From NCBI RefSeq assembly GCF_009495745.1, contig NZ_WIDQ01000004.1:248001-312000 (forward strand): 64,000 bases of DNA, written 5' to 3'. Positions within the stretch are counted from its first letter, which is position 1. Every line of letters starts with the position of its first letter. The notes below the pieces were generated by a model. The model worked only from the letters and a program-made list of their open reading frames with translations, was not told the DNA's origin and searched no databases. This document shows positions 49,224 through 57,792 of this stretch, one piece after another. This stretch comes from Niveispirillum sp. SYP-B3756. GTDB lineage: Bacteria; Pseudomonadota; Alphaproteobacteria; Azospirillales; Azospirillaceae. The position numbers were made by a program, and so were the translations under genes.

Positions 49224-50159
49224 TCAACCGCCTTTCAGTACCGTCAACCCGGCATCCCAGTATGGCACTGGACCGAAGCGCGATGCGAGAAAATCTACAA
49301 AGGCCCGCACCTTTGGGCTGAGATGGCGGTTGGCGGGGTAAACGGCGTGAACAGCGCTTTGGGAGAGCAGATAATCGTCCAGCACCGGCACCAGCCGCCC
49401 ACGCGACAGGGCTTCCCCGACGATGAAGGTGGGCAGCAGCACCAGCCCCTGACCGGTCACGGCCGCTTCCCGCAGGGCATCGCCATTATTGGCATGCAAC
49501 CGGCCATTGACGCGGATGCTGCGCGTCTCCTCCGCCCCCGGTTCGGTACGGAAGCTCCATTGCTCCGGCGAAGAGCTGTTGGTGTAGATCAGGCAATCAT
49601 GCTGAAGCAGATCGGCCGGCACCTGCGGCGTACCGCGTCGGGCCAGATATCCCGGCGAAGCGCAGAGCACGGCGCGCACCGGGCAGAGCCGGCGCGCCAC
49701 CAGCGAACTGTCCTTCAGCCGGCCGATGCGCACGGCCAGATCGAACCCTTCATCGACCAGATCGACGAAACGGTCGGACAGTTCCATCTCCACCTCCACC
49801 TCCGGGTAGCGTTCCATGAACTCCGCCACCGCGCTGGAAAGATGCTGGATGCCGAACGACATCGGGGCCGCCAGTTTCAGCCGCCCGCGTGGGGCGGCGT
49901 GCTGGCTGGCGACGGAGCGTTCCGCCTCCTCCAGCGCTTCCAGAATCTGGCTGACCCGCTGATAGAAACCCTCCCCCACCTGGGTCAGGCTGATATGGCG
50001 GGTGGTGCGGTTGAACAGGCGGGCCCCCAGCCGCGTCTCCAGCTCCCCGATGCGGCGGCTGGCGGCGGATTTCGACAGGCCCAGCCGGTCGGCGGCGCGG
50101 GTAAAGCTACGCCCCTCCGCCACCAGGGTGAAAAGCCGCAAATCCTCCAACCGTTCCAT
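49224..50159 (-). CDS. LysR-family transcriptional regulator
   Basis: The 311-residue protein has the N-terminal LysR helix-turn-helix (FTRAADRLGLSKSAASRRIGELE cut to DRLGLSKSAASRRI) and the type-2 periplasmic-fold effector domain. It is divergent from wrbA, a common arrangement for quinone- or stress-responsive LysR regulators. The spacer contains a perfect 16-bp inverted repeat (50200-50236) that could be its operator. Inducer unknown. Confidence 0.92.
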   Translation of the reverse strand: MERLEDLRLFTLVAEGRSFTRAADRLGLSKSAASRRIGELETRLGARLFNRTTRHISLTQVGEGFYQRVSQILEALEEAERSVASQHAAPRGRLKLAAPMSFGIQHLSSAVAEFMERYPEVEVEMELSDRFVDLVDEGFDLAVRIGRLKDSSLVARRLCPVRAVLCASPGYLARRGTPQVPADLLQHDCLIYTNSSSPEQWSFRTEPGAEETRSIRVNGRLHANNGDALREAAVTGQGLVLLPTFIVGEALSRGRLVPVLDDYLLSQSAVHAVYPANRHLSPKVRAFVDFLASRFGPVPYWDAGLTVLKGG

Positions 50160-50199
50160 GCCGTATGCCGCCTTATTCTATTTTCTTCAGTCGCCGGTC

Positions 50200-50236
50200 A
50201 CCGATCTGTCGAAGGACGGGCCTTCGACAGATCGGT
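50200..50236. promoter_or_regulatory. Perfect 16-bp inverted repeat between lysR and wrbA
   Basis: accgatctgtcgaagg (50200-50215) and ccttcgacagatcggt (50221-50236) are separated by acggg. It lies about 40 bases upstream of the LysR start, with no T-run, so an operator is more likely than a terminator. An RNA hairpin cannot be excluded. Confidence 0.55.
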
Positions 50237-50375
50237 ATTGTCCCGTCGTCTGCAACAATCCTGTTCGATTTTGTGCCATTAACGGGTAACCCGCAACGGC
50301 CTATCTTCACCTCAGACAGACGGATGAACCGACCGGCACAGCCGACGGGGCCCCGCCCAGAAACAGGAGATGGTG

Positions 50376-50978
50376 ATGAGCAAGGTTCTGGTTCTTTATT
50401 ATTCCAGCTATGGCCATGTCGAGACGATGGCCAACGCCGTGGCCGAGGGTGCGCGCAGCGTGCCGGGCACCGACGTGGTGGTGAAGCGCGTGCCGGAACT
50501 GGTGCCGGATGAGGTGGCCAAGCGGGCCCATATCAAGCTGGACCAGGCCGCCCCCATCGCCACCCCGGACGAGCTGGCCGATTATGACGCCATCATCTTC
50601 GGCACCCCCACCCGGTTCGGCATGATGGCCGCCCAGATGCGCAACTTCCTGGACCAGACCGGCGGTCTGTGGGCCAAGGGCGCGCTGATCGGCAAGGTGG
50701 GCAGCGCGTTTGTGTCCACCGCCAGCCAGCATGGCGGCCAGGAATCGACCCTGCTGTCCTTCCATACCAGCCTGCTGCATCACGGCATGGTGGTGGTGGG
50801 CCTGCCCTACAGCTTCGGCGGCCAGACCACGCTGGATGAGGTGACGGGCGGCAGCCCCTATGGTGCCACCACCATCGCCGGCGGCGATGGTTCCCGCCAG
50901 CCCTCCGCCAACGAGCTGGCCGGCGCGCGCTTCCAGGGTGAGCATGTCGCCCGCATCGCCGCCAAGCTGACGGCGTAA
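50376..50978 (+). CDS. wrbA: NAD(P)H:quinone oxidoreductase WrbA
   Basis: The 200-residue flavodoxin-like enzyme reduces quinones with two electrons, using FMN. Signatures are [18 protein letters not shown] (FMN phosphate loop), [25 protein letters not shown] (cut to [14 protein letters not shown]), and the end [16 protein letters not shown]. The ATG at 50376 is preferred as aggag sits six bases upstream; an in-frame ATG at 50370 overlaps that site. It is followed by a pirin gene after a short gap, a typical oxidative-stress pair. Confidence 0.96.
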   Translation: MSKVLVLYYSSYGHVETMANAVAEGARSVPGTDVVVKRVPELVPDEVAKRAHIKLDQAAPIATPDELADYDAIIFGTPTRFGMMAAQMRNFLDQTGGLWAKGALIGKVGSAFVSTASQHGGQESTLLSFHTSLLHHGMVVVGLPYSFGGQTTLDEVTGGSPYGATTIAGGDGSRQPSANELAGARFQGEHVARIAAKLTA

Positions 50979-51065
50979 TTTCCGTTCCTCTCACTTCCTT
51001 CTCACATGGACCCGGTTCCGCCGCCTGCCAGGGGCGGCGCCGGGGGCCGCTACAGGAGACCTATC

Positions 51066-51776
51066 ATGATCGAACATCGTCCTTTCGCCGGTTTGGGCAA
51101 GGCCAACCATGGCTGGCTGCGCGCCAATTTCCACTTCAGCTTCGCCAACTATCACAACCCGTCGCGGGTGCATTGGGGCCCGCTGCGCGTCTGGAACGAT
51201 GACACGATCGACAGCGGCACCGGCTTTGACCCGCACCCGCACCGCGACATGGAAATCATCACCTATGTCCGCAAGGGCGCCATCACGCACCAGGATTTTC
51301 TGGGCAATGAGGGCCGCACCGAGGCAGGTGATGTGCAGGTGATGTCGGCCGGTACCGGCATCGTCCATGCCGAATATAACCGGGAGCCGGGCGAGACCAC
51401 CCTGTTCCAGATCTGGATCATCCCCAACAAGCAGGGGGTGAAGCCCCGCTGGGAAGCCGCCAAGTTCCCCAAGGGCGACCGGGCCGGCAAGCTGGTGGTG
51501 CTGGCCTCTGGCCGGGAGCAGGACAAGGATAGCGGGGCGCTTTACATCCATCAGGATGCTGCCCTGCTGGGTGGCACCCTGCCGGCGGGCACCGTGCTGA
51601 CGCATGAACTGGGCGACCGGCTGGCCTATCTGGTGCCGGCCCGTGGCAAGGTGAAGGTGAATGGCGTGGTGCTGGAAGCCCGCGATGGTGCTGCCGTTCG
51701 GGATGAGCCGGTGCTGACCATCGAGGTGCTGGAGGAGGCCGAACTGGTGCTGGCCGACCTGCCGCGTACCGCGTAA
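51066..51776 (+). CDS. Pirin-family protein
   Basis: The 236-residue bicupin has the pirin metal ligands in HPHRDMEIITYV and in AGTGIVHAEYN (H-x-H, and H, E). Bacterial pirins such as E. coli YhhW act as quercetinases or as regulators responding to redox state. The substrate here is unknown. Start at 51066 (MIEHRPFAGLG) is the family N-terminus; the open frame from 51006 adds an unlikely leader. Downstream of wrbA, probably cotranscribed and controlled by the divergent LysR. Confidence 0.93.
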   Translation: MIEHRPFAGLGKANHGWLRANFHFSFANYHNPSRVHWGPLRVWNDDTIDSGTGFDPHPHRDMEIITYVRKGAITHQDFLGNEGRTEAGDVQVMSAGTGIVHAEYNREPGETTLFQIWIIPNKQGVKPRWEAAKFPKGDRAGKLVVLASGREQDKDSGALYIHQDAALLGGTLPAGTVLTHELGDRLAYLVPARGKVKVNGVVLEARDGAAVRDEPVLTIEVLEEAELVLADLPRTA

Positions 51777-51917
51777 GTGTGGTTTTCCTGAGTTGCAGGC
51801 TCCAGCGCTTGCGTGACTAAAAAAGGCTGGGGGTGGCGGAATATCGCAACCCCCGGCCTTTTCCTGTTCCGCCGCAGCGCCTAGATTGGCGTCCACGCTC
51901 TGCTGCTTCAGGAAACC

Positions 51918-52328
51918 ATGATGACCGACCCCGCCCCGCAGGATGCCCGCGCCGACCGCCTGTTGCTGCTGGCGGGGCTGTTCGGGGCCATTGCCGTGGC
52001 GGCGGGGGCCTATGCCAGCCACGGTCTATCCGCCATCCGCGATGCCCGCGCGGTGGAACTGTGGCAGATGGCCAGCCATTACCAGTTGATCCATGCGGTG
52101 GCGATGGTCGCCACCGTGCTGCTTTACCGGCTGATGCCCCATGCCGCCCGCCGCCTGCTGGGGGCTGGTCTGGCCTTCGCCATCGGATCGGTGCTGTTCC
52201 CCGGAGCGCTTTATGCGCTGGGCTGGTGGGGGCCCAGCGTCATGGGGGCGGTGGCTCCCCTGGGCGGATTGTCCTTCATCATCGGCTGGCTGCTGGTCGC
52301 CTCTGCCGCCTTTGGTCGGGGGCGGTGA
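51918..52328 (+). CDS. DUF423 small membrane protein
   Basis: The 136-residue protein has four membrane helices and the DUF423 (YgdD) pattern: LLLAGLFGAIAVAAGAYASHGLS, VELWQMASHYQLIHAVAM, FAIGSVLFPGALYALG (all cut), and the C-terminal LGGLSFIIGWLLVA. Function unknown. The double ATG (51918 and 51921) makes the exact start unclear by one codon. The tusA start lies two bases after its stop, so the two are cotranscribed. Confidence 0.9.
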   Translation: MMTDPAPQDARADRLLLLAGLFGAIAVAAGAYASHGLSAIRDARAVELWQMASHYQLIHAVAMVATVLLYRLMPHAARRLLGAGLAFAIGSVLFPGALYALGWWGPSVMGAVAPLGGLSFIIGWLLVASAAFGRGR

Positions 52329-52329
52329 G

Positions 52330-52575
52330 ATGGCGGATCAGGAACTGGATTGCAACGGATTGCGCTGCCCCATGCCGGTGCTGCGTGCGGCCAAGGCGCT
52401 CCGCGCCATGCAGCCGGGCCAGGTGCTGGCCGTGACGGCCACCGACAAGGTGGCGATCAAGGATTTCCAGACCTTCTGCCGTGAAGCCGGGCATGAGCTG
52501 CTGGCGATGCAGCCAGCGGGCGATCATGCCGCCGGACCGGTCACCCTGTTCACCATCCGCCGGGGCAATGGCTGA
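52330..52575 (+). CDS. tusA: Sulfurtransferase TusA family protein
   Basis: The 81-residue protein has the TusA motif GLRCPMPVLRA with the catalytic cysteine near residue 13, followed by the LAVTATDKVAIKDFQTFCREAGHELL fold signature (cut). TusA proteins carry persulfide sulphur to tRNA thiolation or other acceptors. A second cysteine lies near residue 50. The ATG at 52330 lies two bases after the DUF423 stop. No tusBCD genes are seen. Confidence 0.93.
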   Translation: MADQELDCNGLRCPMPVLRAAKALRAMQPGQVLAVTATDKVAIKDFQTFCREAGHELLAMQPAGDHAAGPVTLFTIRRGNG

Positions 52576-52704
52576 TTTAGCGCAATGACAAGTTCCCGCT
52601 CCCCGCTTATGCTGTTTTGCACAATGAGAAGGGGAAGGCGGGGGCGGTTCTACGACCCTTGACCGGCCCCCGTCCCAGGGGAACGTTCGGGAAATGGGTT
52701 GCGG

Positions 52705-53634
52705 ATGAATACAGCACTTTTCACCCACCTCACCTGTCTGGAACATGATACCGGCTTCGGCCACCCGGAATGCGCCGACCGGCTGCGCGTGGTGCTGTCG
52801 GCGCTGGAGGAGGAGAGCTTCATGTTCCTGGACCGGCGGGACGCACCGCCAGCCAGCCGGGAACAGTTGGAGCGGGTGCATCCCCCGGCCCATGTCACGG
52901 GTGTTCTGGCCGCCATCCCGGCTGAAGGTCACAGTTCGCTGGACAGCGACACCATTCTCTCCCCCGGCAGCGGGGAGGCGGCCCTTCATGCCGCCGGTGC
53001 CGTGGTGGCCGCCGTGGATGCCGTCTGTTCGGGGGAGGTGCGCAACGCCTTCTGTGCCGTGCGCCCGCCCGGCCACCATGCCGAGCCCGATCAGGCCATG
53101 GGTTTCTGCCTGTTCAACAATGTGGCCGTGGGTGCCGCCCATGCCCGCGCCGCGCACAAGATCAAGCGCGTCGCCATCGTCGATTTCGACGTGCATCACG
53201 GCAATGGCACCCAGACCTATTGCGAGCATGATCCCGACCTTTTCTATGCCTCCACCCATCAATGGCCGCTTTATCCAGGCACCGGGTCGGTGAAGGAAAC
53301 GGGGGAATTCGGCAATGTGCTGAATGCCTGCCTGCCGCCCATGTCCGGCAGCCCGGAATTCCGCCATGCCATCCAGACCAAGCTGATCCCGGCGCTGGAC
53401 GCCTTCCGCCCCGGTCTGCTGATGATCTCTGCCGGATTCGATGCCCATATGCGTGATCCGGTGGGCGGGCTGGACCTGACGGAGGATGATTTCGTCTGGG
53501 TGACGACGCGGCTGGTGGAGGTGGCGGATCGCCACGCCAAGGGGCGCATCGTCTCCGTGCTGGAGGGTGGATACGACCTGCGGGCCCTGGCCAACAGCAC
53601 CGCCGCCCATGTTAAAACCCTGATGACGGTGTAG
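52705..53634 (+). CDS. Histone deacetylase-family (acetoin utilisation-type) amidohydrolase
   Basis: The 309-residue zinc deacetylase carries RPPGHHAEPDQAMGFCLFNN with the catalytic H-H pair and DFDVHHGNGTQ with zinc ligands D and H, then ISAGFDAH. Bacterial relatives act on acetylpolyamines or acetylated enzymes. Start at 52705 (MNTALFTHL) is the family N-terminus; a TTG six bases earlier is less likely. The substrate is unknown. It is followed after about 110 bases by the xseB gene. Confidence 0.94.
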   Translation: MNTALFTHLTCLEHDTGFGHPECADRLRVVLSALEEESFMFLDRRDAPPASREQLERVHPPAHVTGVLAAIPAEGHSSLDSDTILSPGSGEAALHAAGAVVAAVDAVCSGEVRNAFCAVRPPGHHAEPDQAMGFCLFNNVAVGAAHARAAHKIKRVAIVDFDVHHGNGTQTYCEHDPDLFYASTHQWPLYPGTGSVKETGEFGNVLNACLPPMSGSPEFRHAIQTKLIPALDAFRPGLLMISAGFDAHMRDPVGGLDLTEDDFVWVTTRLVEVADRHAKGRIVSVLEGGYDLRALANSTAAHVKTLMTV

Positions 53635-53746
53635 TTGGCTCCCCCATGGCAGCACAAAGCGGCCTTGCACCGCACCCATCGCACTTGAACGGCGGGGACG
53701 GGGGACATACAGTCCGCTGTTCCGCAATGTGTCCCGTGCGAATGCC

Positions 53747-53998
53747 ATGACCGATACCAAACTGCCCGCCGATATCGCCGCCTTGAGTTTTGAGGACGCG
53801 CTTGCCGAACTGGAGCGAATCGTCCGTCAGTTGGAGGAAGGGCGGGCCAAGCTGGATGACGCCATCCAATCCTATGAGCGCGGCACCCTGTTGAAGCGCC
53901 ATTGCGAACAAAAGCTGCGCGAGGCCCAGGCCAAGGTCGATCGCATCACCATTTCCGCCGATGGCGCCATTGGCGCTGAACCTGCACGCCTGGATTGA
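53747..53998 (+). CDS. xseB: Exodeoxyribonuclease VII small subunit
   Basis: The 83-residue helical protein has the XseB pattern: LSFEDALAELERIVRQLE, then GRAKLDDAIQSYERGTLLKRHCEQKL (cut). It pairs with XseA, which is not here, to degrade single-stranded DNA. The ATG at 53747 is chosen as the family start. Its stop shares one base with the ispA start. The xseB-ispA-dxs order is standard in Proteobacteria. Confidence 0.95.
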   Translation: MTDTKLPADIAALSFEDALAELERIVRQLEEGRAKLDDAIQSYERGTLLKRHCEQKLREAQAKVDRITISADGAIGAEPARLD

Positions 53999-54909
53999 TG
54001 AGCGATACCATGCCCTCGCTGCCCAAGACCCTGACTGCCGCCATGGCGGATACCGTCGAACAGGTGGAAGCCGCCATCGAGGTGCTGCTGCCCCGCGCCG
54101 ATGCGGTGGAGGCGCGCCTGTTCGATGCCATGCGCTATGGCTGTCTGGGCGGTGGCAAGCGGTTGCGCCCCTTCCTGGTGATGGAAAGTGCACGCATGTT
54201 CGGCGTCAGCCCCGCCTGCGCCCTGCGCACGGCGGCGGCGGTGGAATTCGTCCATTGCTACAGCCTGATCCATGACGATCTGCCGGCCATGGATGACAGC
54301 GACCTGCGGCGCGGGCGCAAGACCGTGCATCTGGAGTTTGACGAGGCGACGGCCATCCTGGCCGGCGACGCCCTGCTGACCCAGGCGTTCGAAATTCTGG
54401 CCGACCATGAGACGCATGAAGACCCGCAGGTCCGTTGCAAGCTGGTGGCGGCCCTCGCCAAGGCGGCCGGCCCGCGCGGCATGGTGGGCGGCCAGATGCT
54501 GGACCTGATCGCCGAGAATACCGTCTTTGATATCGGCGCCATCACCCGCCTGCAGCGGATGAAGACCGGCGACATGATCGCCTTTTCCGCCGGGGCCGGG
54601 GCCATTCTGGGCCGGGCCGGCGCGCCGCAGCACCATGCACTGCAGGCCTACGCCCACGATCTGGGGCTGGCCTTCCAGATTGCCGACGATCTGCTGGATG
54701 TGGAAGGCCAGCAGGATGAGGTGGGCAAGCCGGTGGGACGAGATGACGCCGCTGGAAAAGCCACATTTGTTTCTATCTTAGGGGTGGAGCGGGCGCGCGA
54801 TCAGGCACGCCGGCTTGCCGATCAGGCGGCCCAGCATCTGGATATTTTTGGTGATCGGGCCGATATGCTGGTCCAGGTCGCCCGATTTGTCGTTGAGCGC
54901 CGGTCCTAA
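53998..54909 (+). CDS. ispA: Farnesyl diphosphate synthase
   Basis: The 303-residue enzyme builds C15 from C5 units. It has the first aspartate-rich motif HDDLPAMDDSDLRRG, the second at IADDLLDVEG, GGKRLRPFL and KAGPRGMVGGQMLDL-type GGQMLDL. Start at 53998 overlaps the xseB stop by one base (TGATG). Its product feeds polyprenyl phosphates, which the arabinose-type cassette at 37.8-41.4 kb would use. Confidence 0.96.
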   Translation: MSDTMPSLPKTLTAAMADTVEQVEAAIEVLLPRADAVEARLFDAMRYGCLGGGKRLRPFLVMESARMFGVSPACALRTAAAVEFVHCYSLIHDDLPAMDDSDLRRGRKTVHLEFDEATAILAGDALLTQAFEILADHETHEDPQVRCKLVAALAKAAGPRGMVGGQMLDLIAENTVFDIGAITRLQRMKTGDMIAFSAGAGAILGRAGAPQHHALQAYAHDLGLAFQIADDLLDVEGQQDEVGKPVGRDDAAGKATFVSILGVERARDQARRLADQAAQHLDIFGDRADMLVQVARFVVERRS

Positions 54910-54940
54910 GAAAAAGACTTGGGTTTAGAGAGAGGCGGGC

Positions 54941-56860
54941 ATGTCCCCATCCAAAACGCCGCTGCTGGATCAGGTGAAGGTTCCGGCGGATCTGCGCCGT
55001 TTGCAGCCGTCGCAACTGCGCCAGTTGGCCGATGAGCTGCGAGCGGAAACGATCGATGCCGTGTCCGTCACCGGGGGCCATCTGGGTGCCGGGCTGGGTG
55101 TGGTGGAACTGACCGTCGCCCTGCATTACTGCTTTGACACGCCTGCCGACCGGCTGATCTGGGATGTGGGGCACCAAGCCTATCCGCACAAGATTTTGAC
55201 CGGGCGGCGGGAGCGTATCCGTACCCTGCGCATGGGCGGCGGCCTGTCCGGCTTCACCAAACGGGCGGAGAGCGAGTACGACCCGTTCGGCACCGCCCAC
55301 AGCTCCACCTCCATCTCTGCCGGGTTGGGCATGGCGGTGGCGCGCGATCTCGCCGGTCGCACCAACAATGTGGTTGCCGTCATCGGCGATGGGGCCTTGT
55401 CTGCCGGCATGGCCTATGAGGCGATGAACAATGCCGGGGCCGCCCAGTCGCGGCTGGTGGTGATCCTGAACGATAATGATATGTCCATCGCCCCGCCGGT
55501 GGGGGCGCTGTCGGGCTATCTGTCGCGGCTGATCTCGTCCAAATCCTATCGCGGCTTCCGCGATTTCTCCAAACAGGTGGCCGAACATCTGCCCCGCCCG
55601 CTGTTGAACGCCGCCCGCCGGGCGGAGGAATATGCGCGCGGCATGGTAACCGGCGGCACCCTGTTCGAGGAACTGGGCTTCTACTATGTCGGCCCCATCG
55701 ACGGGCATAATCTGGACCATCTGCTGCCCGTGCTGGAAAATGTACGGGACGATCCGCAGGGCGGCCCGGTGCTGGTGCATGTCGTCACCCAGAAGGGCAA
55801 GGGCTATGCCCCGGCAGAGGCATCGGCCGACAAGCTGCACGCCGTCGGCAAGTTCGATGTCATCACCGGCGCCCAGGCCAAGCCCAAGGCCAATGCCCCC
55901 TCCTATACCCGCGTCTTTGCCGACAGCCTGATCAAGGAAGCGGCCAAGGACGAAAGGATCGTCGCCATCACGGCGGCCATGCCATCCGGCACCGGGCTGG
56001 ACCTGTTCCAGAAGCAGTTCCCCAAGCGCAGCTTTGACGTGGCAATTGCCGAACAGCACGCCGTCACCTTCGCCGCCGGCATGGCGACGGAAGGCTTCAA
56101 GCCGTTCTGCGCCATCTATTCCACCTTCCTGCAGCGCGGTTATGACCAGTTGGTCCATGACGTTGCCTTGCAGAACCTGCCGGTGCGCTTTGCCATTGAC
56201 CGCGCCGGGCTGGTGGGGGCCGATGGCGCCACCCATGCCGGCGCCTTCGACATCGCCTATCTGGCCTGCCTGCCCAACATGGTGGTGATGGCCGCCGCGG
56301 ACGAGGCGGAGCTGGTGCATATGGTGGCCACCTGCGCTGCCCATGATGCCGGCCCTATTGCCGTGCGTTATCCGCGCGGCGAAGGGGTGGGCATCGACAT
56401 GCCGGAACAGGGCGTGCCGCTGGAAATCGGCAAGGGCCGGGTGCTTCAGCAGGGAGCCAAGGTCGCCATCCTGTCGCTGGGCACAAGGTTGCAGGAAGCG
56501 CTGAAAGCGGCGGAGGATTTGGGGGCCCGCGGCCTGTCCACGACGGTGGCCGATGCCCGCTTCGCCAAGCCGCTGGACATGGCGCTGATCGAACGGCTGG
56601 TGCGGGAGCATGAGGTACTGATCACGGTGGAGGAAGGCTCCATCGGTGGCTTCGGCAGCCATGTGCTGCACCATCTGGCCAGCAGTGGGTTACTGGATGG
56701 CGGCTGCAAGGTGCGCCCGATGGTGCTGCCCGACGCCTATCAGGACCATGACACCCCGCAGAAGCAGTATGACGAGGCTGGCCTGAACGCCCGCCACATC
56801 GTCGACACGGCGCTGAAGGCGCTGGGCGTGGCCCAGGGGGTGAGGGCGGTGGGGGCTTGA
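54941..56860 (+). CDS. dxs: 1-deoxy-D-xylulose-5-phosphate synthase
   Basis: The 639-residue thiamine-diphosphate enzyme makes DXP from pyruvate and glyceraldehyde 3-phosphate, first step of the MEP isoprenoid route. Motifs include [29 protein letters not shown], the TPP-binding [18 protein letters not shown], and the transketolase pyrimidine domain [14 protein letters not shown]. It follows ispA by 31 bases. There is no clear terminator; an inverted repeat at 56891-56932 lacks a T-run. Confidence 0.97.
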   Translation: MSPSKTPLLDQVKVPADLRRLQPSQLRQLADELRAETIDAVSVTGGHLGAGLGVVELTVALHYCFDTPADRLIWDVGHQAYPHKILTGRRERIRTLRMGGGLSGFTKRAESEYDPFGTAHSSTSISAGLGMAVARDLAGRTNNVVAVIGDGALSAGMAYEAMNNAGAAQSRLVVILNDNDMSIAPPVGALSGYLSRLISSKSYRGFRDFSKQVAEHLPRPLLNAARRAEEYARGMVTGGTLFEELGFYYVGPIDGHNLDHLLPVLENVRDDPQGGPVLVHVVTQKGKGYAPAEASADKLHAVGKFDVITGAQAKPKANAPSYTRVFADSLIKEAAKDERIVAITAAMPSGTGLDLFQKQFPKRSFDVAIAEQHAVTFAAGMATEGFKPFCAIYSTFLQRGYDQLVHDVALQNLPVRFAIDRAGLVGADGATHAGAFDIAYLACLPNMVVMAAADEAELVHMVATCAAHDAGPIAVRYPRGEGVGIDMPEQGVPLEIGKGRVLQQGAKVAILSLGTRLQEALKAAEDLGARGLSTTVADARFAKPLDMALIERLVREHEVLITVEEGSIGGFGSHVLHHLASSGLLDGGCKVRPMVLPDAYQDHDTPQKQYDEAGLNARHIVDTALKALGVAQGVRAVGA

Positions 56861-56890
56861 GGAGCCGCTTTGTTCGGCCGGATAAGTCGT

Positions 56891-56932
56891 GAACCAGTCT
56901 GCAGCTTTATCATGACTGCTGCAGACTGGTTC
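56891..56932. repeat. 14-bp inverted repeat after dxs
   Basis: gaaccagtctgcag (56891-56904) and ctgcagactggttc (56919-56932) pair exactly around 14 bases. There is no T-run. It may be a weak end for dxs or part of the toxin gene's upstream region. Confidence 0.6.
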
Positions 56933-57047
56933 CGATATCCGCTGAGCCCTGCAGGTTTGTTCCTACAATTTTGTTTGTTGACGCCTGCAGCAGAATGGGT
57001 GTAAGGACAACAATGGTAGGCACATTGGTGTTCATTTTTTTGGTTTG

Positions 57048-57073
57048 AAGTAGCACCAAAAATGGTGCTACTT
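57048..57073. promoter_or_regulatory. Palindromic operator candidate of the toxin-antitoxin pair
   Basis: aagtagcacca (57048-57058) and tggtgctactt (57063-57073) flank AAAA, directly upstream of the toxin gene. XRE antitoxins usually bind such a dyad to repress their own operon. Confidence 0.65.
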
Positions 57074-57100
57074 GATGTGCTCCAGTTAATGGGGTGCGTC

Positions 57101-57445
57101 ATGCAGAAAGGTGTGCCTAAACGTCTCCCGGCGCAATTTTATGCGCTGGCAAGCGGTGCCGAACCTGTACGCGAATGGTTGCTGAGCCTCAGCAAAGAAG
57201 ATTGCGTAGGTATTGGAGACGATATTCGAACCGTAGAATTTGGCTGGCCGATCGGTATGCCAACCTGTCGCCCCATGGGCGGTGGGCTTTTCGAGGTGCG
57301 CACGCATCTCAGGAACCGCATCGCGCGAGTTCTGTTCTGTGTGCATGAGGGGCGGATGGTCCTGCTCCACGGCTTCATCAAGAAGACGCAGGAGACACCG
57401 CAGGCCGATCTTGATCTGGCCAGGGACCGGATGAGGAACCTCTGA
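57101..57445 (+). CDS. HigB/Gp49-like toxin
   Basis: The 114-residue protein matches the phage-derived Gp49-like/HigB family (RelE-type ribosome-dependent mRNA nucleases): FYALASGAEPVREWLLSL, IRTVEFGWPIGMPTCRPMGGGLFEVR (cut), ARVLFCVHEGRMVLLHGFIKKTQETP. Start: the ATG at 57101 (MQKGVPKRLP) is preferred because the upstream frame from 57062 begins within the palindrome. The toxin gene precedes the antitoxin, as in HigBA systems. Toxicity is inferred from the family. Confidence 0.88.
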   Translation: MQKGVPKRLPAQFYALASGAEPVREWLLSLSKEDCVGIGDDIRTVEFGWPIGMPTCRPMGGGLFEVRTHLRNRIARVLFCVHEGRMVLLHGFIKKTQETPQADLDLARDRMRNL

Positions 57446-57472
57446 CGCAAGACCTTTTAGTCTTCGCGTCAG
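57442..57472 (+). promoter_or_regulatory. Hairpin between toxin and antitoxin genes
   Basis: ctgacgcaagac and gtcttcgcgtcag pair with one bulged base around ctttta. The structure contains the toxin stop and ends 17 bases before the antitoxin start, so it could change the ratio of the two proteins or their mRNA stability. Confidence 0.55.
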
Positions 57473-57489
57473 GACGCGAGGGCTAAGTG

Positions 57490-57783
57490 ATGGAAGACAA
57501 GCACCCCCATATCGGATCGTCCTTTGACGATTTTCTGGCAGAGCAAGGCATCCTTGAACAGGTCAATGCCCGCGCCCTGAAGCGGGTCATCGCTTGGCAA
57601 CTTTCCCAAGCCATGGAAAGTCGCAACCTGACCAAAACGGAAATGTCGGAGCGGATGGGCACCAGCCGCACAGCCGTTGACCGGCTGCTGGACCCTGCCA
57701 ACGGCTCCGTCACCCTGCTGACCCTGGAAAAGGCGGCCAGTGCGGTGGGCAAGCGGTTGCGTATTGAACTGGTGGATGGCTGA
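57490..57783 (+). CDS. XRE-family antitoxin
   Basis: The 97-residue protein has a Cro/C1 helix-turn-helix (NLTKTEMSERMGTSRTAVDRLL) after an N-terminal arm (SSFDDFLAEQGILEQV) and ends LRIELVDG. It should bind and neutralise the HigB-like toxin and the operator upstream. The ATG at 57490 is preferred to a GTG three bases earlier. Both genes are intact. The next gene ends ten bases away on the opposite strand. Confidence 0.9.
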   Translation: MEDKHPHIGSSFDDFLAEQGILEQVNARALKRVIAWQLSQAMESRNLTKTEMSERMGTSRTAVDRLLDPANGSVTLLTLEKAASAVGKRLRIELVDG

Positions 57784-57792
57784 ACGCCCGCC

